From: Xestospongia bergquistia
Taxonomy: Eukaryota; Porifera; Demospongiae; Haplosclerida; Petrosiidae
NCBI GenBank assembly: GCA_963965975.1
Contig: OZ014421.1
Span: 5,755,001-5,819,000 of the forward strand
DNA length: 64,000 nucleotides
Reading direction: 5' to 3'
The notes beneath the pieces were generated by a model that was not told where the DNA came from, searched no databases, and saw nothing but the letters and a program-made list of their open reading frames with translations. Numbering within the stretch: the stretch's first letter is position 1; every line of letters begins with the position of its first letter. The position numbers and the translations under genes are program-made. This document shows, piece after piece, positions 52,488 to 64,000 of the stretch.

Positions 52488-53700
52488 CATAGAATATCTA
52501 TAATTATATGAGGTTATTAGTGCTAAAATTGAATGGAGGTATATCAGTGGAATGCACTTATAATAATAATATAAGCAACATTAATTATTTTTGCCAGTGT
52601 TGGTTATTTTCTCATATCTTTAGTGAATTTTCAATCATGACAATGTAATATCATTTGCTACAAGACAATGATTAGAGTCTCAGCTTATACTAAGACTATT
52701 GTGGTTCATTGAATTTAATGAATGCCCTCTCTCTTCCTCTTTAATTATTAGATACTAATATATCACTATATTGATTGTTTGATTTAACCAGTACAATATA
52801 TATTGTAGTCACTGCACCTTCCGGGAGGTCCTATAAATCATTTGGACAACATGTTCAAATTATTATTAATATACTTATATGTTGTTGTTGAGAGCTGTCA
52901 TGGCAAAAGTGGTCCTAACACGTCAGATAGTCACGATACGATGTAGGACCGCACATGCTGATTGAATTGGTCCGTCGGGACCAAATTTGGAAGCTAAAAT
53001 TGGTCCGCCGGGAACATTTTAGTCTGGGACCGACACCTGAAATACAGCGTAAGATATTGACAAGTAGTAAATATCACATAGTTTTCACACTACTATACTG
53101 ATAGACAGATGGCAGTTATATTTTAATTGTTTGAGCTATGAAGGTTATTTTTAACGTCTAGACAAAGAATTTTCATGGATGCCTCATGGGCCTATAGCTA
53201 TCAAATGTGTGAAGATTATCACTATGGAATTCATAACAGGACAGTCCTACATACCATCACCATACATGTCCATTCTGTTATTTGTCGATGTATATGAAAT
53301 GTGAATTCCATAGAAATTATAGTATATATTATCAATAGTTTTAAATGTATATTGTATGCATACACCTAAATGATCATTGAATTGGTTAAAACAACCAATC
53401 TATTTTAACAGTGATATTGTGGTTCATTGAAAATACATAACCTTCTCTTGCTCTTTAAGTGTGACTTTAAAAATTTTGTCTGTATCTCTATCAATAATAT
53501 CTGGTGTCTTTGTGTCTGAGAAGATTAAATTTAGGCAATTTTACTAATCCTACATTAGCATATATAGGAGGAAGAAATTGTTTACTGTCAGGTTTTAAAT
53601 GTTCATTATCATAATTTATACATATTAATATATTCTGTTATAAAAAACTATTAAACTGACACTAAACAATCTATAAAAATATATGTATGTTTTGCTTCAA
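52488..53700. other. Repeated noncoding block (second copy)
   Basis: Same content as 46545-47950, including CACTGCACCTTCCGGGAGG at about 52809 and the hairpin at 53222-53313. No gene seen. Confidence 0.6.
53222..53313. repeat. Inverted-repeat hairpin, copy 2 of 4
   Basis: CTATGGAATTCA to TGAATTCCATAG, 92 bases, close to copy 1. Confidence 0.8.
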
Positions 53701-54565
53701 AAAGCCTGGGAATTACTCATTCTATAATTTGGTATATCATACTAACAATATTCATTGGTAGTCCAACCAGTACAATTGTTAAAATAACTGAAATATTTTA
53801 CAGTGGTACAGCAGATAACAAAGCTATACAGAATATAGCTATATACAATTTAAAATTACGCCTCACAGTCAACTGTAAATGTGATGACACTACTGATATA
53901 GATCAAGTAGGCAACAACACAAAAACTTAACAATGACAAACTGTGCAATTAATGTTGTTAATTTGCGTCACACCCAACTGTACTAAATGAGTCTTCTCTT
54001 GATAAAGTGAGTGGCCACAAACTAAAACCAATAGTCTATATATTACAAGTTAAATGATATTATGTATAACCATTGATTTGATAAGGATACTGCTGGTATT
54101 ATTAAAGATTCATTGTCCTTGAATAACAAATCCAGATAAAAACAACCCAGAAATATATTTCTGGCAGACAATCATTAGACATGGTGACGTGAGAATAAGA
54201 TTTCTGTTCACTACACTGCAAAAATATATAAAATTTATTCATCACTCTATATGAAACCAGAATGACTCATTTTATTGTCATATGAGTTTCACATCAGTTA
54301 ATTAGACAATTTGAAAGGGAAGGGAAAATTGCTTGTGTCATGGGACCCCTCCTGCAAGTTAAAAGCCTCTGTAGTAATTCTATTCAAGAGATGACAAATT
54401 AATTCTTTCATTTTTAAGTCATGTGATCTTTTATCTACAACAACATTCATAGTTGCTTTGAATGCAAGTTTGTTCAGACATTCCTTCCCCTTGTAGAATA
54501 TCTGGCTTTGATACTACAAATCACTCTGACATATGTGTCATAATTATTATCATCAGCTTACTTTT
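53701..54565 (-). pseudogene. Decayed membrane-protein paralogue, copy A''
   Basis: Sequence matching exon 4 (about 53866-54045) has lost blocks and its frame, and sequence matching exon 2 (about 54130-54220) is also degenerate. Exons 1 and 3 are not visible; the region is cut off by the junction with the next duplicated unit. It is the counterpart of 61561-62445. Confidence 0.6.
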
Positions 54566-54830
54566 AATACATCTACTTTTAGTACATCTTCTGATGATCA
54601 CATAACTCAGTAGATCACATGATGTTAGGGGATATTTTCTATCAAATATCTTTGCTATTACAATCATTTGATAGTACATCTTCTGATGATTATATGACTC
54701 CTGTTTATTCAATTATATAGCTAATATATTATAGTACACAGTATAGTGCTGACTGTGCATACTCTGTACTCATCTTTCATTGACAAGCTCCATGCACTAC
54801 TTACCACAGTGGCCTTGATAGATCTTGATT
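54566..54830. other. Junction between the two duplicated units
   Basis: Short unique sequence with two copies of AGTACATCTTCTGATGAT about 85 bases apart. No coding signal. Confidence 0.5.
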
Positions 54831-54949
54831 TAACCAGTACAATATATATTCTAGTCACTGCACCTTCATTTGGACTACATGTTCAGAATTATTATTATAC
54901 ACGTATATTGTTGTTGTTAAACTGTCATGCCAAAAGTGGCCCTACCCAA

Positions 54950-54993
54950 AGTGGTCCTAGTACATCAGATAGTCATGATCTGATGTAGGACCA
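54950..54993. repeat. Imperfect palindrome around ATCATGACTATCT
   Basis: Arms TGGTCCTAGTACATCAGAT and ATCTGATGTAGGACCA pair except for a 3-base insertion, with loop AGTCATG. A degraded form is at about 52914-52950 and 60628-60665. Confidence 0.65.
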
Positions 54994-55266
54994 TTTTTAG
55001 CACATGTGGACTGAAAATGACAATAAAAAATTGGTCTGTGTGAGACCAATTTTAGTCTTGGGCTGAAATTATCTTGACACCTGAAATACATTATAAGAGA
55101 CTGACATGTAGTAAATATCACATAGCTTTCATAACTACTCTACTGATCAACAGTTGGTAGTTATATGATTATTGCCTGAGCTATGAAGATTATGTTTAAC
55201 ATCCAGACAAAGAATTTTCATGGATGCCTAGGCCTCATGGGCCTATCGAGTATGTGAGGATTATCA

Positions 55267-55348
55267 CTATGGAATTCATAACAGGACAGTCCTACCATAC
55301 ATGTCCATTATGTTATTAGTCGAAGTATATGAAATATGAATTCCATAG
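55267..55348. repeat. Inverted-repeat hairpin, copy 3 of 4
   Basis: CTATGGAATTCA to TGAATTCCATAG with about 10 bases less in the loop than the others. Confidence 0.78.
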
Positions 55349-55743
55349 AAATTATAGTATATGCTATCAATAGTTTTAAATGTATATTATATGTATACAC
55401 CTAAGTGATCATTGAATTGGTTAAAACAACCAATCTATTTTAACGGTGATATTGTGGTTCATTGAAAATACATAACCTTCTCTTGCTCTTTAACTGTGAC
55501 TTTTTGTACTATCAATACTGTCTGGTTGTCTTTGTGTCTGAAAAGATTACATTGAGCAATCTTAGTAATCCTACATTAGCATATAAAGAAGAAAGAAGTT
55601 GTTCACTGTTAGGTTTTAAATATTTATCATCATACTTTATACATACTAATACATCTTGTCATAAAAAACTATCAAACTGACACTAAACAATCCATAATAA
55701 TATGTGTATGTTTTGTTTCAAAAAGCATGTTGACTAAACAGGG

Positions 55744-58136
55744 TCAAAGGTCAAAATTTGAACTTGATGGCCATTCATCATCATCTAAAGCCTTATTTTC
55801 ATCAGTCCCATAAATCACCATCTCATCCTCATCAGTTGATGTCTGATTAAATGTCCCATACACATTTGAAAAGAGAAAAAGATGGCTCCACAAAAGGAGA
55901 AGAAGAAGCTAAGAAGAAAATTAGATGTTAATAATACATAGAAATGAATTTTAAATCATGAATGTCTGTATAGTACTACTTACATTGACCAACATCATTA
56001 ATAATAAGGCAGCTACTACAGTGGCTGATCCTCTACAATATAACATATGAAGATGATCATAAGTGCATATATGTTCCAGTATATAAATCTGATTCAATAA
56101 AGATAAGCCAATTGCAACTGATAGAAGACAACTTGTTGGTGTTATCTAATTGTTTTAGTTAAGGAGTCAACTATTATACTACATGTGATGAATTGTACAT
56201 ATGTTTGGATACAAGATAGCCTGCTACTTTCTTCTCCCAAATATTATATATCAATGTAGAAACTATAAGGACTGGAAAGACACCAACTATTGTATACAAA
56301 GGCACAAGAAAAAATAAAAAAGTTCCAGGTTCATCCCTATAGATAAGTAGACATTATAATAATGTGTGGTAATAGAATTAATCCCTGTAAAAATTAATAT
56401 GTTATTTAACCACTATAATTGAGCGAACAATTATGGAATTCAAAATTCACATGAATTACTGATTCTATAATTTGGTATACCATATCAACAATATTCATTG
56501 TTAATTCAACCTATGTGAACTACAAGTTCAATACAATTGTTAAAATAACTGAAATATTTTATAGTGATATAGCAAATAACAAAGCTATATAGAGAGATCA
56601 TAGCTATATACAATTTATAATTAGCCTCACAATTCAACTGTAAAAGTGATGACTCCACTGATGTAAACCAAATAGGCAATAACACCAAATACTACTGTTG
56701 GTCCGATGCCAAAAGTTCGATTTGATTTTAAAAATTCAATTATTTTTCTCATTTTTTCATCACAACCAACTGTATTAAATGAGTCTTCTCTTGACAATGT
56801 GAATGGCCACAAACTAAAACCAATAGCCTATATGTTATAAGTGAAATGATATACTTATTATATATAGTGTTTCTTACCCCACAAAGTACAATTAAAACAA
56901 GTCCACTTGTCATTACTGGTCCTGGAGCATTATGAAACACCTTGTAGTAGTCAAATGATATGGCGTAAACTAGACTAGCACCAACAGCCGTATGAAACAA
57001 TAAACCTAAAATATGTAACTACAGTATTCATTAAAGATAAAATATTAACATCTAAATATCTATGAATTTAATGAGGATACTGCTGATATTATTAAAGATT
57101 TATTGTTCTTGAATAACAAATCCAGATAAAAACAACCCAGAAACAAAACGTAAAACACAATCACTAGACATGGTGGTATGAACAGAATGAGTCTGGTGTT
57201 AATAGCACTAAAAAGATATATAGAATTCAATCATTATTATCAAAGTCAATATGACTCATTTAAAAATTATCATATGAGTTTCACATCAGTTAATCTCAAA
57301 GCTAGCCAATTTGCAAGGATGCTCGTGTCATTTGATTGCATGGGACCACACCTCCAAATTAAAGCCTCAGTAGTAATTCTATTCTAGAGCTTACAAATTA
57401 ATTCTTTAATTTGTAAATCATCTGATCTTTAACTATAATAACATTCTTATATAGTTGCCTATCTTTGTATGCGAGTTTGTCCAGACATTCCTCCCCTTGC
57501 AGAACCTCTGGCTTTGAGACTACATATGACTTTATCATATGTGTCATAAATATTATTCATCAGTTTATACCCTTAATTATATGAAGAATAGTCAAATAAC
57601 TTGTTTCTTAATAGACACAAGATTTTCTCCAATGAATCTTATTAGATGTGTGTGTATACGTGGCCAAAACAACTATGACTTCCTAGTATATCATGTCATA
57701 TAAGCATGTCAAACTTTAAACGAATGCTGTTATTACCTAAGTCAAAAGTATTAGTTAAAGATTAGTATATTATTACCTTATCAAGTCTATTATCAATTTG
57801 CAAGTATAATATTTGCTCCTTTTATAATTGGAAATCTTAAAAACATTACAATCTACATGTATGTATTAATTAAAGCTGTTCAATACTATATAGCTAATAT
57901 TACTACATCAATACTGGAGATTATTAATTTATGATTGTAATATTTTATTATATATTTTCATAATATTCAAAATTAATATAGGTACATCAATTATTTTGAT
58001 AGAGTACTCACTCAACGACAAAGTATTCAAGAATAAAAAATCCATAAAGAAACAAAGCAACAAAACACAGCAGTAAAGGAACAAGACCCAAGGTCATGAA
58101 TATAGTCAGTCTTTTCTTGGTCACAATCTTACACAT
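55744..58136 (-). CDS. Unknown multi-pass membrane protein, copy B (7 exons, intact)
   Basis: Same exon plan as copy A, offset by about 7.7 kb. Exon 1 starts at 58136 (MCKIVTKKRL), the exon with LSREDSFNTVGCDEKMRK is at about 56631-56827, and the terminal exon ends at TGA 55744. Substitutions relative to copy A keep the frame and are spread over loops and spans (for example HTAVGASLVYAISFDYY against HLAVGTSLEFAITFDYY, and tail YGTDENKALDDDEWP). Both copies therefore look functional or only recently redundant. No family is recognised; topology and cautions are as for copy A. Confidence 0.7.
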
Positions 58137-58861
58137 ACTCACTCTTTACAATATATTTGCTGATATAGATCTGTAGTAATAAACCTGAAGATGACAAAGA
58201 TGAATACATACATACATACATACATACATGTACATATACTGATTACCAAGTACTTTAGGGCGAGGTAATTAATCTGAAAGGTAGAAGAGGTCGTCCTAGT
58301 TTCTATATCTATCTATCTGTCTATATGTATGGATATATATATTTCGGTCACGCTTAGTGTGCAATAAGGCGCGTGATCACTTTTGTTCAAAGTAAAGTTT
58401 GCTTTATTTTACACAGACTATGAGACCACAGTCGCATTTGTAGCCTATCACTCCGTGAGGAAAACCATGCATGTTTGCCTCGCCTCTCTTCACTCAGTTC
58501 GCCTTCAAACGTGGGACATGACGCCAGACAATGCTATACAGTCACTTACCTTTTAGAAAAAAGAAATGAAACTGCTAATCAAACTTATTTTTTTTGATCA
58601 TGAGAAAGTTGCCGGATCCGCGGAATGATCATGTAGTTTTATTTCGTTTAAGACAATATCTAGAATGCTGTACTTTAATTTAACGGGAAATTAATACTAT
58701 ATAAACATTTAATAACATAAATGATTTCATATTATTAAAACACGAAACAAAATTCGAATTTATAATAACAAGGTGGAGCTAATTACCGTATCGTTAAGTA
58801 ATGCAAAAACAATTTTATCAAAAAGGACAGAATAAAGTTTGAATGTTCTATTCAATTTCTA
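58137..58861. promoter_or_regulatory. 5' flank of copy B
   Basis: Nearly identical to 50412-51133, including the CATA/CTAT microsatellite, GGCGCGTGATCAC and the GTAAGT donor-like site on the minus strand. Confidence 0.5.
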
Positions 58862-59760
58862 TGGGATCAAAAGAGGTTCATCCTCAGCAGATGGTGTATC
58901 ATTTTTAAGACAACTTGTTGGTGTTATCTAAGATGTAGATAAACCAATTAAGGAGGAGTTATAATATTAATTGAAATTAAAATCCATATGGATACAAGAT
59001 AGCCTACTCCTTTCTTTCCCCAGATAGTATGTATGATCACTGTAGTAATTACAAGGACTGGGAAGGCACCCACTATTGCATACATAGGTACAGTGACAAA
59101 AGGACAAAAATTGTAAAAATTAAGAAATTCTTTCTAAATAATGTTCAGAAGAAGATAAATGCATATATATATTACATATATATAATATATTCATGGAAAA
59201 ATATTGATTGGTTGCATATTAACCAATGTATGTATGGTTTTACTGGTTGCATGTAACAAATTATTTGAAGGAAACTAAAGACAATATCATATTGTTTTCA
59301 TTCCTAACATTCTATCAGCTGCAGATACATTGTCTAACATTCTATCCTGCAGTACTTTAAGAATGAAAACAGTATGATGTTTGCTTTCAGTTTCATCAAA
59401 TAATTTGCTACATACATGTAACCTGTATAAACATATATTTGTTAAATAAACTAATCAACCATTTACAATTATATAAGTACATGATAGTCATGGTGGGTTG
59501 GTTATCATAATCATACACATACTTAGCTACTGACATCTTTTAATCCATCATCTATTTATTCTAGTAAAGTCTCACAATTCAATTGTAAATCTGATTGTTC
59601 CTCCAACATATGTCACATAGACAATAAAACAAACAAGTAATATCAAAATTTAGTACCAAACATATTGATTATAGTGGTATTCCTTTGTCTAGTATTGATA
59701 CAAATACAGGATCTATAAGGCTTGTACCAATCATCAAATTAAACAATTAACCTGCAAAAT
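58862..59760 (-). pseudogene. Partial, decayed membrane-protein paralogue, copy B'
   Basis: Counterpart of 51134-52030, with the same terminal exon (ITPTSCLKNDTPSAEDE, stop at about 58862), the same GAFPVLVI piece and the same IRFTIEL piece. The repeat unit therefore carried an already broken copy. Small differences occur near 59620-59670. Confidence 0.62.
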
Positions 59761-60024
59761 GTAACTACAGTATTCATCAAGGTACATATTTTATATAAAG
59801 GGAATAAGTAAAAAAGTAAGAGTACATTTACAGAAGTATTTCACATGTGATGCTTACGAACACACAAGACAAAATGTAGTTTGATTTTGATAGTTGATTT
59901 ACCATTGTTCTATTCTTCTTAACAAAGAAAGAAGTTTTATTTTTTCATTACACTACAAAGATATTTTGATATCTATAATATTTCAGTCTCTCTACACGAC
60001 TCTATTTCTTTCTCTTACATTCAG

Positions 60025-60198
60025 GTCATAGACTAGCTGAATTAGAGTCACACATAGCATTAACTCATCTTATTAAGAAATTCCATAGAATATCCTGAGA
60101 AAACACTCATGGATTATGTTGTGAGGTTACTAATAGTTCCAGAGAGACAACTTGATTTGATATTACAGTTCATTAATACATACAGCATTCCACCATAG
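60025..60198 (+). pseudogene. Orphan last exon of a P450, frameshifted
   Basis: Same exon as 52318-52487, but two bases are missing within KKFHIEYPEK (CCATAGAATATCC against CCATATTGAATATCC), which brings an early TGA. No upstream P450 exon. Confidence 0.8.
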
Positions 60199-61560
60199 CA
60201 TAGAATATCTATAATTATATGAGGTTATTAGTGCTAAAATTAAATGGAGGTATATCAGTGGAATGCAATTATAATAATGATATAAGCAATATTAATTATT
60301 TTTGCCAGTGTTGGTTATTTCCTCATATCTTTAGTGAATTTTCAATCATGACAATGTAATATCATTTGCTACAAGACAATGATTAGAATCTCAGTTTATA
60401 CTAAGACTATTGTGGTTCGTTGAATTTAATGAATGCCCTTCTCTCTTCCTCTTTAATTATTAGATACTAATATGCTATATCACTAAATTGATTGGTTGAT
60501 TTAACCAGTACAATATATATTGTAGTCACTGTACCTTCCGGGAGGTCCTATAAATCATTTGGACAACATGTTCAAATTATTATTAATATACTTATATGTT
60601 ATTGTTGAGAGCTGTCATGGCAAAAGTGGTCCTAACACGTCAGATAGTCACGATACGATGTAGGACCGCACATGCTGATTGATTAGTCTGTCGGGACCAA
60701 ATTTGGAAGCTAAAATTGGTCCAATTGGAACAATTTTAGTCTCTGATCGACACCTGAAATACAGCATAAGTAGTAAATATCACATAGTTATCACACTACT
60801 ATACTAATAGACAGATGGCAGTTATATTTTAATTGTTTGAGCTATGAAGGTTATTTTTGACGTCTAGCCTATAGCTATCAAATGTGTGAAGATTATCACT
60901 ATGGAATTCATAACAGGACAGTCCTACATACCATCACCATACATGTCCATTCTGTTATTTGTCGATGTATATGAAATGTGAATTCCATAGAAATTATAGT
61001 ATATGTTATCAATAGTTTTAAATGTATATTGTATGTATACACCTAAACGATCATTGAATTGGTTAAACAATTAACCAATGTATTTTAACAGTGATATTGT
61101 GGTTCATTGAAAATACATAACCTTCTCTTGCTCTTTAAGTATGACTTTAAAAATTTTGTCAGTATCTCTATCAATAATGTCTGGTGTCTTTAATATTATC
61201 AATAGTTTTAAATGTATATTGTATGCATACACCTAAATGATCATTGAATTGGTTAAACAATTAACCAATGTATTTTAACAGTGATATTGTGGTTCATTGA
61301 AAATACATAACCTTCTCTTGCTCTTTAAGTGTGACTTTAAAAATTTTGTCTCTATCAATAATGTCTGCTGTCTTTGTGTCTGAGAAGATTAAATTTAGGC
61401 AATTTTAGTAGTCCTATATTATCATATATAGCAGGAAGAAATTGTTTACTGTCAGGTTTTAAATGTTCATTATCATAATTTATACATATTAATACATTCT
61501 GTCATAAAAAAACTATTAAACTGACACTAAACAATCTATAAAAATATATGTATGTTTTGC
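60199..61560. other. Repeated noncoding block (third copy), with internal duplication
   Basis: Same block as 46545-47950. A segment of about 180 bases (ATCAATAGTTTTAAATGTAT to CTCTTTAAGT) is repeated in tandem at about 61008-61140 and 61197-61330. Confidence 0.6.
60899..60990. repeat. Inverted-repeat hairpin, copy 4 of 4
   Basis: CTATGGAATTCA to TGAATTCCATAG, 92 bases. Confidence 0.8.
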
Positions 61561-63021
61561 TTCAAAAAGCCTGGGAATTACTCATTCTATAATTTGGTAT
61601 ATCATACTAACAATATTAACAATATTCATTGGTAGTCCAACCAGTACAATTATTAAAATAACTGACATATTTTACAGTGATGTGGTACAGAAGATAACAA
61701 AGCTATACAGAATATAGCTATATATATACAATTTATAATTACGCCTCACAAGTCAACTGTAAAGGTGATGACTCCACTGATATAGATCAAGTAGGCAACA
61801 ACACAAAAACTTAACAATAATAAACTGTGCAATTAATGTTGTTAATTTTGCATCACACCCAACTGTACTAAATGAGTCTTCTCTTGACAATGTGAATGGC
61901 CACAAACTAAAACCAATAGTCTATATATTACAAGTTAAATGATATTATGTATAACCCTTGATTTGATGAGGATACTGCTGATATTATTAAAGATTTATTG
62001 TTCTTGAATAACAAATCCAGATAAAAACAACCCAGAAATATATTTCTGCCAGACAATCATTAGACATGGTGACGTGAGAATAAGATTTCTGTGCACTACA
62101 CTGCAAAGATATATAAAATTTATTCATCACTCTATATGAAACCAATATGACTCATTTTATTGTCATATGAGTTTCACATCAGTTAATTAGACAATCTGAA
62201 AGGGAAGGGAAAATTGCTTGTGTCCCCTCCTGCAAGTTAAAAGCCTCTCTAGTAATTCTATTCAAGAGCAGACAAATTAATTTTTTCATTTTTAAGTCAT
62301 GTGATCTTTTATCTACAACAACATTCATAGTTGCTTTGAATGCAAGTTTGTTCAGACGTTCCTTCCCCTTGTAGAATATCTGGCTTTGATACTACAAATC
62401 ACTCTGACATATGTGTCATAATTATTATTATCAGCTTACTTTTAACTATAATTATATATGAATAATAGTCAAATAACTTGCTTTCTTTATAGACATGAAT
62501 TTTTTTCCCATTGATGTTCAGTAGATACATGTGCATGGCCAAAACAATTATAACTTTCTGCACAGCTGGTATATCATATCATATAAGAATGTCAAACTTT
62601 AATGGTATACTGTTACTAAGGCAACAGTGATTGAATAATATATTATTATCTTATCAAGTCTATTAATTTGTAGGTAAATAATTTGCTACTTTTATAATTG
62701 CAAATCTTAAAAAACATTATAATTTACATGTATGTATTAAAATTAATATTGTTCAAGAATATATAGCTAGTAGATTATATTACCATATCAATACTGGAGA
62801 TTATAAATCTATAATTGTAATATCATTATATGTTTTCATAATATTCAAAATTAATATAGAGTACATCAATTATTTTGATAGAGTACTCACTCCTGATCAA
62901 GGTCTTTAACAATGAGAAATCCATAAAGAAACAAAGCAACAAAACACAGCAGTAGAGAAACAACATTAACACCCAAGGTCATAAAAATAATCAATCTTTT
63001 CTTGGTCACAATCTTACACAT
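61561..63021 (-). pseudogene. Decayed membrane-protein paralogue with intact first exon
   Basis: Exon 1 (62891-63021) is open and well kept (MCKIVTKKRLIIFMTLG to a GTGAGT donor). Sequence matching exon 2 (about 62020-62105) and exon 4 (about 61745-61925) is degenerate with deletions, and exon 3 is not seen. I read it as a pseudogene whose first exon is less decayed; transcription from its promoter is still possible. Confidence 0.6.
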
Positions 63022-63446
63022 ACTCACTCTATACAATAATATATTTACTGATGTAGATCGTAATAAATGTGAAGATAATAAAGATTCATGCATACATGTA
63101 CATTTACTAATTGCCGAATACTTAGAGTGAGGTGAAAGGTACAAAATTTCATCCTAGTTTCTATATCTATCTATCTGTCTATATGTATGTACGATTAAGA
63201 GTGAGATAAGGCACGTGATCAGTTTTTTGTTTAAGCATACCTATTTATTCGATTATACTACAAAATGCTACTTCTTTTTACTCTAGACAGACTATGAGAT
63301 CAAAGTCACATATGTAGCCTGTCACTCCACGAGACAAACCATGCGTATCCACATATTCTTAGTATATGTTTTGTTTTGTTTTTAGTTTTGATTGCTGCTT
63401 CCTTTTAATTTTACTGAGCTCCTCCCTTAATTATCCAAAACAAACG
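63022..63446. promoter_or_regulatory. Divergent region: membrane-protein relic and P450
   Basis: Lies between a minus-strand first exon and a plus-strand P450 start. It shares TCTATCTATCTGTCTATATG, a CACGTGATCA-like site and GTAGCCTRTCACTCC with the 5' flanks at 50.5-50.8 and 58.3-58.5 kb. Confidence 0.5.
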
Positions 63447-64000
63447 ATGAAACTTGCTAGAGTGTTCAAGCAAAGTAGTTTCTTGTGGTCAAGTTTCTCT
63501 ACAACTACTACTACATTCTGTGACAAACCAGTCAAAACACTACAGGAGATACCAGGACCTAAAGGTTTGCCTCTACTAGGTACTTCCCTTGAATATGCTA
63601 GATACAAAGAAAGGGCTCACAAACTTTTTTTTGAGAGAGTTAAAAAATATGGCAAGATATACAAAAAAAAGATGATGTCTGGATATCCCATGATGGTCTG
63701 TGTATGTGATGCCACAGATGTAGAGACTGTGTTTCATTCTGATGGTAAATACCCTGAAAGAGAAGAGCTACCTATTATGCATGAAATTCGAGACAAACTA
63801 AGAATCCCTAAGGCTCTCTTATTAAGGTTGGATGGATGTGTGGATGGTCAAGGTAGATAGGGGTGTGATTTCGTAGGCAGGATATGTTGTACAGGTAGAT
63901 CTGAACACATCTCCAAATATCTATTGTAGCATGAAAATAATCTGTTGATTTCTTTGTTTAGTTCCAATGAACAATGGTTGCATCAACGTCAACCTATTTC
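63447..64000 (+). CDS. Mitochondrial-type cytochrome P450, 5' part (continues past the window)
   Basis: Exon 1 is 63447-63826 (127 codons) and exon 2 begins at 63962, reading SNEQWLHQRQPIS to the window edge. The start MKLARVFKQSSFLWSSFS is basic and Ser-rich, like a mitochondrial presequence. The frame is open upstream to 63366, but that adds a hydrophobic stretch without support. The usual N-terminal landmark is IPGPKGLPLLGTSLEY, followed by LFFERVKKYGKIYKKK and VCVCDATDVETVFHSDGKYP. The intron sits at the same place as intron 1 of the tandem P450s at 20-28 kb. It is probably related to the fragment at 45681-46544 and the orphan exons between. Confidence 0.88.

Larger units (their letters stand above)
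47072..54565. repeat. Tandem segmental duplication, unit 1 (about 7.5 kb)
   Basis: Same order of parts as 54831-62445: 3' noncoding block, intact membrane protein gene, 5' flank, partial paralogue, orphan P450 exon, noncoding block, decayed paralogue. The offset between matching positions is about 7.73 kb through the core. Confidence 0.85.
54831..62445. repeat. Tandem segmental duplication, unit 2 (about 7.6 kb)
   Basis: Second copy of 47072-54565. The stretch 58005-59760 differs from 50281-52030 at only a few positions although mostly noncoding. The remaining parts are more diverged. Confidence 0.85.

Overview
The window reads as AT-rich nuclear DNA of an early-branching animal. Its genes are broken up by short GT-AG introns, mostly 50-200 bases, and encode clear animal proteins: a TOCA/CIP4 F-BAR protein, CDC7 kinase, RECQL4 helicase, mitochondrial-type P450s and MBOAT acyltransferases. 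Compact spacing, divergent gene pairs and tandem families would suit a demosponge of the Amphimedon type, but the species call is an inference and no marker proves it. I joined exons by eye from splice sites and reading phase. For all the intact genes the exon lengths sum to a whole number of codons.

Left part (1-20 kb): two exons of an unidentified minus-strand gene (SAM-like reading) lie near 1.9-2.2 kb. A 14-exon TOCA/CIP4-type gene runs leftward from 15848 to 2882. CDC7 runs rightward from 16427 to 19763, so the two share a 578-base divergent promoter.

Middle (20-46 kb): three tandem minus-strand mitochondrial-type P450 genes occupy 20650-27869. The third faces RECQL4 (27950-34317) with only 80 bases between start codons. 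Two intronless paralogues of a TspO/MBR-like membrane protein follow on the minus strand, and the second has a perfect 47-base inverted repeat just upstream. Next is a head-to-head pair of MBOAT1/2-type acyltransferase genes, 107 bases apart, forming a large inverted duplication. Downstream lies a 5'-truncated P450 fragment (45681-46544).

Right part (46-64 kb): a unit of about 7.7 kb is present twice in tandem (about 47.07-54.57 and 54.83-62.45 kb). Each unit carries one intact 323-residue-class multi-pass membrane protein gene of no family I recognise, a decayed partial paralogue, a second more decayed paralogue, and an orphan last exon of a P450. Parts of the units are almost identical, noncoding sequence included. 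The window ends in the first exons of another mitochondrial-type P450 (from 63447).

Functionally the window mixes housekeeping replication genes (CDC7, RECQL4), membrane and actin remodelling (TOCA), and lipid/sterol-type metabolism (P450s, MBOATs, possibly the TspO-like proteins). The main story is local duplication: tandem (P450, TspO-like, the 7.7-kb units) and inverted (MBOAT). The best candidate for something undescribed is the multi-pass membrane protein family and its cassette at 47-63 kb.
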